A stretch of 64,000 nucleotides of DNA. Origin: Craspedostauros australis (lineage: Eukaryota; Bacillariophyta; Bacillariophyceae; Mastogloiales; Achnanthaceae). The translations under genes were made by a program, and so were the position numbers. The stretch lies in NCBI GenBank assembly GCA_026770025.1, contig JAMXDE010000010.1, positions 1,736,001 to 1,800,000 of the forward strand, given 5' to 3'. The first letter of the stretch is position 1; every line of letters starts with the position of its first letter. This document shows, piece by piece, positions 31,150 to 40,907 of this stretch. The notes under the pieces were generated by a model. That model had not been told where the DNA came from and did not search any database. It was given only the letters and a program-made list of their open reading frames with translations.

Positions 31150-33280
31150 GCTCTCACAAGAGGCCAGGGAGGAAACGCCCACCACCGACTGGGTACGGGA
31201 TGTACGGCAGAGAGTTGCTGCCAGGTGGAGATAGTTGGTGTTGTTGTTGTCCGTCGCCAGTCACGGCACAGTACAGATGGTTCTCTCCTCCTTTGTTCTG
31301 AAACAATTCCTTGATCGAGCGAACGCCGCCATTTGATTTCGCAATGTTTCTCCATTTGGGACAGTGCTTCCACCAACCGCTCCTCCTTGGCAAGAGAAGC
31401 CTCGTCGCAACGCTGCGCGGCCAAGTGCTGTCTGCGTCAGCCGGCTGCTTGCAGGGTTTATGCAAGTGCAAGCCTTCCGGTGCAACGTCGTATTCCACCG
31501 AAACGGGGACAACGCCCTCCAGTGCCTTCCACGCACGCTTGGTTTCCTCATCCAGCTGTGGACTTCCATCTTCGCCATCTTTGCCGTCGATATTACTGCC
31601 TGAGGGCATGCCAAGCACATCCGTCAATACGGATTGCACGTCCACACAGGATTTCTCTTCCACGGCCAAGGCGGCGAAAATGGCACAGCTCACAGCCTGT
31701 ATCGCCAGGGCTTCGAATGTGAACGAGGTTGCTACCAACGTCGTCTCGGACTGCCGTTGTAAATTGCGGCCCTGCATGAAGCAGATACAGAGCAGGCAGC
31801 TGCATGACCTCGTTGAGCTCAAATGGCTGCTCCAGAGTTCGGTCTTCTTCACTTTTGGGTGGGAACTCTCTTGGCACCACTATACCCCTCTTTCCAATGA
31901 GGGCCTCCATGAATGTCCAGCTCGGCTCGGAATGCATGCTGTTGACGTCAGGAGCACCATGGTATCGAATGCCGTGAACATATTTTCGTGCAACCCTTGC
32001 CGTTGCTTCGTCATCTTCTGGCACAGTGAGCTTCTGTGGGTATAGATGAGCCGCAAGTGCCTCCGATGCTGTGGATGCCCGACCTCGTGCAGCATTGTTT
32101 CCATAATGATAGTCTGCATGAGGACTAGACCACAACGATCCCATTGCGTCGTTCCGTATGTATCTCTTGAAAGTCAAGGACGCGAGCTTGGCTTCTTCGC
32201 ATGGATCGCTGTACGACAGTCTGGTGCTGTACATTTGAGCGATCAAAAGTGAAGTCATCTTCGCGTTATTGCCCACGATGATCTTGAGGAAAAGAGGCTC
32301 GCTCAGATCGCCGTAGCTTGGGACCTTCCCATTCTCCTTGCGACATTCCTTGACTGAGGAATCAGTGGCAAGCACTTCGTACACCTCCTCCTCTGATTTG
32401 TAGGCGCTGGGTTGCATGCATCGGTAGTTGGCATCGTCGGACGGAATTGTGAGTCTACATGCTCCGATGGCTGCCACGGACAAAAGTACCTGGATTTTCA
32501 AGGTGGTCGTACTGCTGATTTTACCACCAAGTCCACCCGCAATAAACTGTCCCAGCTCTTCGCCAAGACTGTCGTAGCCGTTGATGATCGCCTGCGGCAG
32601 GTTGGGGCTGACTGTTGCTTGGTCGATGGCGAAAACGATTCGAATGGGCTCCTCCTCCCCTGCTTCGACTTCACCCGTTGCTTTGGCTTCTTCCCACTTG
32701 TCTATGGTGTCGATGGCGATGGAGAAAATGGTCCCTGCAGTTGCGGAGATGCGTCTCCAAATCTTTCTTCAGCCAGTACAAGCATTCCTTCTTCTGATCA
32801 CGCGGTGGATTGAACTACCGCATGCCGTCCTTTACTTGATGCACAATGCTGATCATGCCACCTCTCAAGTGCACGCTTGCTACGAGTTCGGTGGTCTTTC
32901 CGCTTCCGCTCGGGGTGGAGTAAACCAACACTTTGTCGCGGTCTTCGCCTAGATTCAGCTTCTTGAGAAAGACGGTGGGATCCAACGGTTGTTGTACTCG
33001 TGGGAACACATGTAGAGATGAGTCCAAACTCGTACAGCAAGCATGCGTATCGTAGTAATATGCTCCAAGAGACATGCTCTTATCGTGTGGTAGGATCGGA
33101 GTGCGCAACACCATTGTGTTTTCTGAATCCATTGGTGGCAACACGAGAAGAGATGTCGAGGTTGCGGAAAACACACAAACAAGGGAGCAGCGGGAGCCAA
33201 CCAAATCGGAGATAGAACTTTCTGGGGAAAGCAGGCTCAGCCAGCACCAAAGAAGAGAGAGAGACGGTCGCGCAGTCAAT
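31150..33280 (-). pseudogene. Broken P-loop NTPase gene, fossil (possibly RHS/Crinkler-like)
   Basis: A minus-strand relic. Its upstream part has a clear P-loop, VLVYSTPSGSGKTTELVASV, preceded by a region ending LNLGEDRDK. Downstream parts include FLKIIVGNNAKMTSLLIAQM and, near the 3' end, helical segments such as ATSFTFEALAIQAVSCAIF. The P-loop placed before a long helical part recalls the NTPase module of retrotransposon-hot-spot and Crinkler-type proteins, which are common in stramenopiles; this is a guess from layout, without a search. It is broken in several places and treated as a fossil. Sequence quality of the remaining parts suggests a fairly recent loss. Confidence 0.45.
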
Positions 33281-33770
33281 AGAACTCTCGGAAAGATATG
33301 GTCCCGTCGTGTTCTTGCTTGCTTCTTGTTTCTATTAGAATAGTATACCGTTTATGTTTTCATCAAGTTAGCGCTGCGTCCGGTCGGCCATTAAAGCAGG
33401 AAGGGAAGTCCTCCTGGTCCATCTCTTGCGTCACATTGCTGTATCGTTCGAGCTCCAGGAGCATGATGGTATACGTATGCACGTACCAATGGATGATGAG
33501 CGAGCGAGCGAGCGTATGGTGTAGTATCTCTACGATATGTGCGAGTATGCGCCAATGCCCCATCCCCGGTTGTTGAATTCGCCGTCATCTGAAAGTGCAA
33601 GTTGTATGGCATGCTCCCTCCATGCCACCCACTGACGGTTTGCTGCATGATGACAAATGATGATCCGCGAACAAGGTTGGTCGATGAATAGTTTCGCGCT
33701 TGCGTATGCGCCTGTGTCTGTGGACTGTATGTTTCCACCAGTAAGTCCGCGTCCAATGCCAGCCCCTCCC
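33281..33770. other. Intergenic
   Basis: About 490 bp with a GAGCGAGCGAGCG run near 33,500. A minus-strand frame (33,530-34,357) crosses it in a frame different from the next gene and is a mirror product. No gene seen. Confidence 0.45.
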
Positions 33771-34697
33771 TCACATAGTACTGTTCCCGATGTTCTTGCA
33801 CCAAAAGAACAGCCAGTACAGCGGCAGAGCGATCGCCATGCCGTTGAGGATGGTGCCGATGGGGTCCTCCTGATATAGGGAATCAGGATCAGTCTTCTTG
33901 ATCTCGTCGTCGTTCTCCACCAGCTTGGATGCGGACGAGACTTTGGTGAAGAGATGACGGCGCGACAATCGCTTGGGTGGTAAGAGGGACACGTTGGGAT
34001 TCTGGCTGAAGTGAAGGCGCTGCCGGCGAGGAGACAGCGGTGGGGACAGGCACGAGAGGGGTGGTCTGCTGTGCAGCATGTCGGCAGGATTCGTGGCAAC
34101 ACGTTCTGATTCCGCAGCATGTTCGTGTCGGTTCGTGGCAGCTGGTGGTAAGGCATGGAATGTGGTCGCATCCGTCTGCGCGTCATGTGCTTGCGTCGCG
34201 GTGATGTCGTACGCGACGGCAGCGGAAGGTGGTGTTGGTTGCGGCACTTGCGATGGCACCGCGATGGAGGACGCGGCGGGTTCGCTGTCTGTGGTCGCGG
34301 ATGTCGAGGTTGAGGTCGCTGTGGCTGTTGCGGTGGAAAGCAAGGAAGAGGCGTCATCAGCGGTGGTCGTCATTTTGGCCTTCTTGGGTTCATGCGTCGC
34401 ATCGTTGTTGGTGGCGATTGCTGCTGCAGCGGGCACAGTGACGCTGACGGTTGCTGCCACCGCAACCACCTCGGGAGCAGGAGCCGTCGTTGGTTTGCTG
34501 GGCACATCGAGCTTGGCCTGATCCGCCTTTCGCTTTCCCTTGTTCAGCGTGGCGGAGGGTCTCCTACCCCGTCTCGCTCCCGTTACTGCTGCGATTGTGA
34601 TCGAAGCTGCTACTGCGGCCTTTCGCGGTCTCCTGGTGCGAGAGGGTGGCGATACGGCCATGGCGGTCGCTTCGGCATCGCTCTTTGATGATGGCAT
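33771..34697 (-). CDS. Low-complexity protein with C-terminal membrane anchor
   Basis: A 308-aa single-exon protein from an ATG. The N-terminal 70 residues are basic with TRRPRKA and GARRGRRPS, which resemble AT-hook or nuclear-localisation patches. Residues 75-200 are Ala/Thr/Ser/Val-rich. Near 215-260 it has SPRRQRLHF and PPKRLSRRHLFTKV. The last ~25 residues (GTILNGMAIALPLYWLFFWC) form one hydrophobic segment, ending five residues later, so it would be tail-anchored with the long basic part in the cytosol or nucleoplasm. Family not recognised. The conserved-looking C-terminal 60 residues are the most likely functional part. Confidence 0.62.
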   Translation of the reverse strand: MPSSKSDAEATAMAVSPPSRTRRPRKAAVAASITIAAVTGARRGRRPSATLNKGKRKADQAKLDVPSKPTTAPAPEVVAVAATVSVTVPAAAAIATNNDATHEPKKAKMTTTADDASSLLSTATATATSTSTSATTDSEPAASSIAVPSQVPQPTPPSAAVAYDITATQAHDAQTDATTFHALPPAATNRHEHAAESERVATNPADMLHSRPPLSCLSPPLSPRRQRLHFSQNPNVSLLPPKRLSRRHLFTKVSSASKLVENDDEIKKTDPDSLYQEDPIGTILNGMAIALPLYWLFFWCKNIGNSTM

Positions 34698-35816
34698 TGT
34701 GTCTGTTCGGATATAATAATATTATCGTATATATGTAATAGATCTGGATATAGATCTGGATGTTGGTGTGGATATTGGTGTGGATGTTCTATGCTTCCCC
34801 GCAAAATCTTCTGCTCGATGTGTGCTGCAGCCTCGTTTCTTTGGTCCAAATGCTTGTATCGTTCGCTTGTATAATGAATTCCTTTTGTTGTTTGTCTATG
34901 ATCACAGGCTGCTCTTCTTCCGGATGCTGTTGTCTCTGGCACTATAGCAATGGATTAAAGTAACCGAGCACTGCGATGCACTTTACTTCGTTAGGAGATC
35001 GCTGATTTCACCCGCTGTTTGTGGAAATGGAGATTAATCGTCGTGCTGTTCGCACTTTGGCGCGGAAACGGAGAGGAGATGGAATAGATCAAAGAGTATC
35101 CGCACTCTCTACATGTACTCGTTTGGTACTTTGATGACAAGAGGCTATCGACGTGGCTGCTCCTGATGGTGCTGATGATGTTACTGATGATGTTAATGAT
35201 AATGGTGATGATGATGATCACTCTCAAGCAAAGATGAGATGTGGTGAGTGACAGATACGCCGTGATGACTGTTGTGGCTTGCAGCAGCGAGAATGTGTGC
35301 GAACAATGTTGTGGTCTGCGCGCTCTCTGGAGAGGTCAGCGCAACGGTGTCTTTCTCGCGCTACTTCGCGTTGTTGCCGCGTCCAACGGTCATCGACACG
35401 GTGTCAACGAAGGACATCGCTGACGCTCATCGCCACAACAGAGCACGCACGATGCGAGGTGATGTGATGTGATCTCTTTCTTCCCAATCCCCTTGTTGCT
35501 CTGGTCGTTCTTTTCCGTCTTCGTTCTGCGGAGCCGTCTGTCCGCATGCCCCCTCATCTTGATCGCTCCAATCGCTTGCGTGGAATTTTGGGGCAATTCT
35601 GATGTGTGGTCGAATTGGTCGTAGATGGAACTGTGTGGCGAGATCGAAGAAACAAGCGATGAGCAACATCCAAGGTGTCTGAAAGATACTGACATAGTCC
35701 ACGATAGAGTTGTCGTACTCTTAACTACTTCACATCAATCTGTTAGCTGTGCTATTACCATGATATGTCATATTATGCCATGCAGTATTTACGACACTTG
35801 TTACGTTCTTCTATCG
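34698..35816. other. Intergenic, 1.1 kb, with short tandem repeats
   Basis: Holds the promoter of the anchored protein and the 3' end of the methyltransferase gene, both minus strand. It has interleaved AGATCTGGAT and GGTGTGGAT repeats at 34,739-34,790 and a (GAT)n-like run at 35,170-35,220. No coding frame or RNA gene supported. Confidence 0.5.
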
Positions 35817-36788
35817 CTACTTGCTTCGTGTGAAGACGAAGACACCCTCTGCCGAAGACGGACACGACCATTCGAATCCTTGTTTCTTGGCTTCGTCGAG
35901 CACCAGATCGATGGGGACATTCCTTCTCGCGTATGCCAGCAGGAACACGCCATCTTCACTCAGAAAAGCATCCACCGTCTTCCACAAAGGCACGATGATC
36001 TCTGTCACGTAGATGATGTCGGCCGCTAGGATGGTGTCGAATGGGGCATCGTAATGCCTTGCAAATGCATCTAATTCGTGGCCCCAGATCAACTGCGGAC
36101 AAGGGAGGATGAGCTGCGATGTCTTGTTGTCGTCGTCGTCGTCGCTGTTGCCAGCCGACACATTATTCGCCACGTTCTCCCTCAGGTTCTCCAACGTCGC
36201 CGTGTCGCCGTCCGTCATGATCACACGCTTGGCATTGAGATGATGTGCCAGGATGCCCACCAAGCCCAATCCAGCACCCAGTTCCAAGCAAGATTTGTTG
36301 TGGATGAACGTCGCTTGTTCTTGCACCATGTAATCGCACAGCAACTCGGCTGCTCGCCACAGCGTAAGTCCTGTGCTGTGGAGCGTCTGTCCATTCTCCT
36401 GTTTCTGGCCATGCAGTGCAATGTGAATCATGCCATCGTTGCCATTGCTGCTGTCCTTCTCTGCGTCGCTCTTGCCAGCCGCACTGCCAGTACCCGCATT
36501 CCTTGGAAAGTCAAACTCGAATGTCTGATACGGATCTGGGTCCGCGAACATTGCGAACATGTCGTCATTCTCATCCGGGTATTCCTCTTCTTCCACTCCT
36601 CCAGTCATGTTAGGGACATCCTTTGTTGCCGCGATCTTGCCCTCATTCTTGTCCTTGTCGTTGTCGTTGTCGCCTGCTGTGCCATGCCCATCCGTCTTGG
36701 ACGCTGCCTTCTCAGTGGCCTCCTTGGCTTGATTCTGATTATGAAACCGGGATTCTTTCCACGGGATATCGGTAGGTGGGTGGCTCAT
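35817..36788 (-). CDS. Lysine methyltransferase-like protein (Methyltransf_16, METTL21 type)
   Basis: 323 aa from the first ATG in the frame (36,788, MSHPPTDIPW); the frame is open further upstream but only to a TTG. Residues ~20-110 are acidic and disordered. The catalytic part has SAM motif I CLELGAGLGLVGILAHH (about 167-182), motif II VIMTDGD, the later ILAADIIYV that carries the D..Y pattern of this family, and a C-terminal strand VFLLAYARRNVP. This layout matches METTL21/FAM86/EEF2KMT-type enzymes, which trimethylate lysines of chaperones and elongation factors in the cytosol; the substrate here is unknown. A different frame overlaps the first 50 bp (see next entry). Confidence 0.8.
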   Translation of the reverse strand: MSHPPTDIPWKESRFHNQNQAKEATEKAASKTDGHGTAGDNDNDKDKNEGKIAATKDVPNMTGGVEEEEYPDENDDMFAMFADPDPYQTFEFDFPRNAGTGSAAGKSDAEKDSSNGNDGMIHIALHGQKQENGQTLHSTGLTLWRAAELLCDYMVQEQATFIHNKSCLELGAGLGLVGILAHHLNAKRVIMTDGDTATLENLRENVANNVSAGNSDDDDDNKTSQLILPCPQLIWGHELDAFARHYDAPFDTILAADIIYVTEIIVPLWKTVDAFLSEDGVFLLAYARRNVPIDLVLDEAKKQGFEWSCPSSAEGVFVFTRSK

Positions 36789-36966
36789 CGTCGAGGTGGA
36801 AGAAGTCCTGCTTGTCCAACGGCGTCGCGTTCGTGTTCCCCTGGCTGGCCAATGAAGCGGGACACAGCTGGCAGCAGCACGGGATGATGGAGCAGGGTGG
36901 CAGGGTACAGCAGATCTTGTCGAAGCAGCACGAGACGGTGAAGTAGATTCCAATGTGATCAATCAT
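36739..36966 (-). CDS. Cys-rich 75-aa ORF overlapping the methyltransferase start
   Basis: Begins at an ATG (MIDHIGIYFTVSCCFDKICC) and continues TLPPCSIIPCCCQLCP, then an acidic-aromatic tail ending YRYPVERIPVS. About ten cysteines lie within 30 residues. Codons are strongly C/G-ending (TTC, TGC, ATC, GAC, AAG), like the genuine genes around it, which argues for real translation. It overlaps the methyltransferase ORF by 50 bp in another frame. It could be a separate small membrane-associated (palmitoylated?) protein, an upstream ORF, or the true first exon of the methyltransferase reached by splicing; I found no clean splice pair joining them. Confidence 0.5.
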   Translation of the reverse strand: MIDHIGIYFTVSCCFDKICCTLPPCSIIPCCCQLCPASLASQGNTNATPLDKQDFFHLDDEPPTYRYPVERIPVS

Positions 36967-37589
36967 ACTCGTAATCTGTTTGTCGTGGAGTGGAGTGGAG
37001 TGGAGTTGAACTTTGGTTGGTGCTGAAACGTCGATGCGATGCGTGAATTGGTTGGCTGGGTGGTTTGTGGTCGATGTCTGTGGTTGACGACTGTGGTTGG
37101 CAGCTGTCCCCAAAGACATGCACACAGAGGCGCGTGACCTGCACCTGCTTGGATGAGTGTCGGAAGATGCGACTTTGTTGGTCTTGTTCTCCTCTCTCGT
37201 TGTGTTCCAACTCTCTCTCTTGATGTTGGTGGGAAAATGTGTGATGGAGTTGTTGGGTGGAGTTGCTTGTGACCGACGGTTAGATTTGCCACACCTGCGT
37301 GCAATAGAGGGGTTTCTCCATGTGAATCGTGTCATTGTGAAGCAATACCATCGCCAAATCCGATCACGAAGTCTGTGCGAAACGTTCTGCGTCAAGTTGC
37401 TGTGAAAAAGGATTGTATCAGTACTATCGCCAGAGGCTACTCTATTGGTTTAGATATAGAGGCCGCAACTTACTCTACTCTATTTGTGCTGTGCCAAGTG
37501 CTCTGCTCTCCTCCACCATTCTATTCTCTATGATACATGTTACAGTGAACCTCCTCAAGACATCATCCATCCATCCATCCATCTATCCA
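36967..37589. other. Intergenic with CATC microsatellite
   Basis: Contains a (CATC)n run at about 37,564-37,592 just 3' of the sulfotransferase gene and a GGAGTGGAGTGGAGTG run near 36,991. The promoter for the Cys-rich ORF/methyltransferase must lie here. No gene seen. Confidence 0.5.
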
Positions 37590-39377
37590 TCATCGTGGAA
37601 CATTCTGCCTGCCCTTGGCCTTCCTCTTTTCTTCCATGTACCAAAGCGGCCACGTCGTGGAGTTGCTATGCCGCAATCGATCAATGACACCATCCCATGT
37701 CTCTAATTGCCTCAGGACGATCTTCGTCCTCGCCCAGCAGTATACCCTGTTGCCAAACGCCGCCTTGCGGAATGTGGCATTGTGCTGATGCTCCATCCTG
37801 GCGGCCACTTCGGCCGATCTGTCGGGAAAGAGACTGCGCTCCATGTCGATCGATTGCTGCAGCAGACGTTCCAGTTGTTCATCGCGTGGACACAGCAACG
37901 GAAGGTCTGCGAAGGACTTGCCGAGCTGCGTCTCGTAGATACGCTGAAACTGATCCGTCGCTTCGATGCGCGTCACGTGGTGGCCGATGGAGTCGGAATG
38001 TGTGCCGGTGGTGTTGAAGAGACCGCGCCTGGAAGCATCGAACAGCAGATGATTGTATGCAAACCAAGCGACGGATCTGACGTTGTGATGATCTTCTGCT
38101 TCTTTCTGATCCAGATGTTGGCAGATATTGGGCACATCCCCGATGATGTCGCAGTATACCATCTGCATCAATGATTTCCTGGGCTTGGCGATACCGCCTG
38201 TACTGAGCTCATTGTCATGTTGTGCATCGCGTCCATCATCTGCTCGCAACGATGGATCATGAAGATCGATGATCGCCGTGGCGAATCCACCATGCCGCCA
38301 CAGTTTCAGAGTGAAGTCGATGTACTTGTAGAACAGCGCCGTCGTGCCTGGCCCATGCAGACGCTTGAAATGCGGACCGAACATCCACTGGTCGATGAGA
38401 TCCCACGAGACGGGAAGGCCAAAGCCACCTTCGTGCGGCCACAGCATAGAGTTCTTCTGCACCTTGCCGTTGACGGTCGCATCGCCGTAGATGGAGATCT
38501 TGGCATGGTGCTCCTTGACTGCGCTCAGTGTCCATTCGGTCAAACGACGATACCCTGCAACGACGGTGACGTTCCATCCATCGAGCACGTGGGACAAATT
38601 CTCAAAGTAGTTCTTGCTAGCGAACGTGCCGTGGCCCATGCTGAACATCTGCGAATACGACAGCGCCTCGTCGCTGATGAAGACGGACTTGCCTTCTGCT
38701 TTCAAAAAGTCGAGCAGCCGCCGCAGCTGGTGCAAGCGGTTGCTGTTGTCGATATGCTTCGGATCTACGCTCTTTGCATTGAGCCTCGCGTAATCCCGGA
38801 ACGTTGCGGAATGGAACAGCACCTCCAGATCTCGCAACGACCGGCCTTTGTACCGCGTGAGCTTTTGGTATCGACCCCAGTACAAAAAGTCGTCCTTTTC
38901 CAGTATCTGCAACTCTTGCAATGCGACGGACTCCTTCTGGATGGTCGTGGTGGCCGTTTTGGATGGACCGATGTGAATGATCATGCGGGGCTGGCGCTTC
39001 TGCGATTGTGATTGTGGCTGCGAGTGTGGTTGTGATGATGGACGCATATCGATTTGTTCGTGCTGCTTTGCTGTAGTCTGTGTGTTGTGCGCAATCTCAT
39101 CGCCGCCACTAGCATTGCGATGGGCACTTTGCTCATGCTGAATGTCGCCATCCTTGCCAACACCCGTACTTCGGTCATTCTTCTCCACGATCGTGGCGCT
39201 GTCCACAACATCATCTACCGTCTCGGCAAATCCGTCCAGTGTGTTCTGGAAGAGGCTGTTGCCTGAGAGGCTGTGGTTCCTTCCAATGATGAAGGAGATG
39301 AGGACCACCTGCAAACATGCAAGGACGATCATCAGCATCGACACGCCAACGAAGGAACGGCATCGTTTCTTTGGCAT
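37590..39377 (-). CDS. Type II membrane sulfotransferase
   Basis: A 595-aa single-exon protein. Residues 9-31 (FVGVSMLMIVLACLQVVLISF) are a signal anchor; 32-130 is a Ser/Gln/His-rich stem. The catalytic domain opens with MIIHIGPSKTATTTIQ (~132-147), the 5'-phosphosulfate-binding loop of PAPS-dependent sulfotransferases. Next come FISDEALSYSQMF and VTVVAGYRRLTEWTLSAVKE, matching the 3'-phosphate-binding strand with its conserved Arg and Ser region. Several NxS/T sites fit a Golgi lumen location. It would transfer sulfate from PAPS to a carbohydrate or protein acceptor; acceptor unknown. A paralogue sits 1.5 kb away in the same orientation, so the two arose by local duplication. Confidence 0.82.
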   Translation of the reverse strand: MPKKRCRSFVGVSMLMIVLACLQVVLISFIIGRNHSLSGNSLFQNTLDGFAETVDDVVDSATIVEKNDRSTGVGKDGDIQHEQSAHRNASGGDEIAHNTQTTAKQHEQIDMRPSSQPHSQPQSQSQKRQPRMIIHIGPSKTATTTIQKESVALQELQILEKDDFLYWGRYQKLTRYKGRSLRDLEVLFHSATFRDYARLNAKSVDPKHIDNSNRLHQLRRLLDFLKAEGKSVFISDEALSYSQMFSMGHGTFASKNYFENLSHVLDGWNVTVVAGYRRLTEWTLSAVKEHHAKISIYGDATVNGKVQKNSMLWPHEGGFGLPVSWDLIDQWMFGPHFKRLHGPGTTALFYKYIDFTLKLWRHGGFATAIIDLHDPSLRADDGRDAQHDNELSTGGIAKPRKSLMQMVYCDIIGDVPNICQHLDQKEAEDHHNVRSVAWFAYNHLLFDASRRGLFNTTGTHSDSIGHHVTRIEATDQFQRIYETQLGKSFADLPLLCPRDEQLERLLQQSIDMERSLFPDRSAEVAARMEHQHNATFRKAAFGNRVYCWARTKIVLRQLETWDGVIDRLRHSNSTTWPLWYMEEKRKAKGRQNVPR

Positions 39378-39975
39378 GCTTCTCCGTCTTGTGCTTGTTA
39401 TGACCGGATCTGCATGCGGCGATGGGACGTTTGCTTGCTTCTCTTCCTTGCTGCCGCACCTGATGTGCTACAATTGGTCCTTGATCTTGAATGGACTCGT
39501 CAGTATAGTATTATGCTCTCTTTCGTCAAGGTGCTTGTTGACTTCTTGGCTCTGACAGTGTCCTTTCGATTTCTGATTGTGTGTTTGATGGATTCGTTGG
39601 CATCGCTTCTGGACCGAAAATGACCACTGTTTCTTCGCACAAAATTGGGCGAAGCGAGTGCAGAGCGAGAGCCATGGGATGAATCGTTAGAAATGCTCTT
39701 CCATACAACTTCACAATCTTACATCCACTGCCATAAGACCACAGCCAGCATCCATTCAGACAAGAGGTTACAGGTATAACATTATCATATAACATTATTG
39801 TATAATACATTATTTGCAGGAACTATTCCATGAATAAAAACCATTTGAAGTTTACAGCAATACATCAATAACTGATATCACACCAATAAGCGTCACTTCC
39901 CACCTCTCAACAAATCCAGTTCGGCATCTGTTGCCCATCCCCCATACTCGCAGTGTGCGTGGCCGAACATCCATC
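39378..39975. other. Intergenic
   Basis: 598 bp upstream of the sulfotransferase. An AT-rich part lies near 39,775-39,815 (ATAACATTAT repeated). No gene seen. Confidence 0.5.
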
Positions 39976-40593
39976 TTACGACAGATCCAGAAGACGGTCC
40001 AAGGCCTCTTTGGCAAGCGTCGCAAGCTCGTCCAGACCTTCATCCTTCAGGCAACGATGAAAGATGGTCATCTTGAGCACGCAGTCCTTGCCAGCCGCTC
40101 GTTCAATCACGTTGACGCGCCGCTTCAACCCCGCGTGCGTCATGGATTGGACCCGCATCAGGCAATGATCGTACGTCGCTGTGGGGTTCTTGGTCTTTGC
40201 CGATGACGGATTCTTTGCGATCTGTCTGCGTCGTTTTTGGACGAATTTTCGGACAGTCGTCTCCTTTCTGGCCGCCGCTTCGTCCGCCTTTAACCCATCC
40301 GGCGTCAGGCCCTGCAACCGCCGTGACTTGCGCTTAGGTCTCGTTACGCGCGTCGTATTCACTGCGCCGTCTTCGTCCGAAGGGTTCTTGCGCTTGCTTC
40401 TCGTCGATTCATGTGCGGCTGCTGTTTGATGTGACAGAAAACCAGCCGCCGGTGTGCCTATCCCCATAATGTCGTGATTCCATTCAACTTCCTGTTGCGA
40501 TGTGATCAATCCCAACGAATGCAATCGTTCATGATTGCGCCGCATCTTCTCGATACGCGCCTTCTCGTAGCTGGACAACTCATGGTCTGGCAT
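39976..40593 (-). CDS. Small basic protein with YEKxR...N...L..LGL motif
   Basis: 205 aa from the ATG at 40,593 (MPDHELSSYEKARIEKMRRN). An upstream in-frame ATG at 40,935 would overlap the neighbouring gene's 3' end and add a non-coding-like stretch, so it is rejected. The motif YEKARIEKMRRNHERLHSLGL resembles the short basic helix at the N-terminus of WDR76/CMR1-type proteins and many plant and algal nuclear proteins. Then comes RPKRKSRRLQGL, another motif of such proteins, but no WD repeats follow. The C-terminal 60 residues (HAGLKRRVNVIERAAGKDCV...) are helical. Probably nuclear and DNA- or chromatin-associated; that is inference. Confidence 0.65.
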   Translation of the reverse strand: MPDHELSSYEKARIEKMRRNHERLHSLGLITSQQEVEWNHDIMGIGTPAAGFLSHQTAAAHESTRSKRKNPSDEDGAVNTTRVTRPKRKSRRLQGLTPDGLKADEAAARKETTVRKFVQKRRRQIAKNPSSAKTKNPTATYDHCLMRVQSMTHAGLKRRVNVIERAAGKDCVLKMTIFHRCLKDEGLDELATLAKEALDRLLDLS

Positions 40594-40907
40594 GTTGGCG
40601 ATTGGAATGGAAGTTGAAGCTGTGGTTGATGTGTTGATGTATTGATGTGGCTGCAGTTGTGAGATGGATTGAAGGATGGGATTGAAACTTGTGTGATGGT
40701 GATGGTGGTTGTTTGCGTTCTCCGTTTTGTGTCTTCCATCACGCCAAACAACATGTGTGTTTGTTTCTGGCGTTTGGAGTGAAGTTTTGCGCAAGGAACG
40801 AAGTTTCCCGTCATTTCTTTTTGGCGCGCAAATTCGAGCATCGAAGTCTACGACATGAAGGCTAGACATATTTGAGCCCCATGAGGACGAATCAATCAAG
40901 CGCAGTC
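40594..40907. promoter_or_regulatory. Short upstream region between same-strand genes
   Basis: 314 bp that must serve as promoter and leader for the small basic protein and as 3' end of the upstream sulfotransferase. No motif identified. Confidence 0.4.

Noticed and set aside
36789-36962. Extending the methyltransferase N-terminus upstream
   Set aside because: The upstream frame begins at TTG, is Arg/Ser-rich and overlaps a better-looking ORF; the first ATG is at 36,788.
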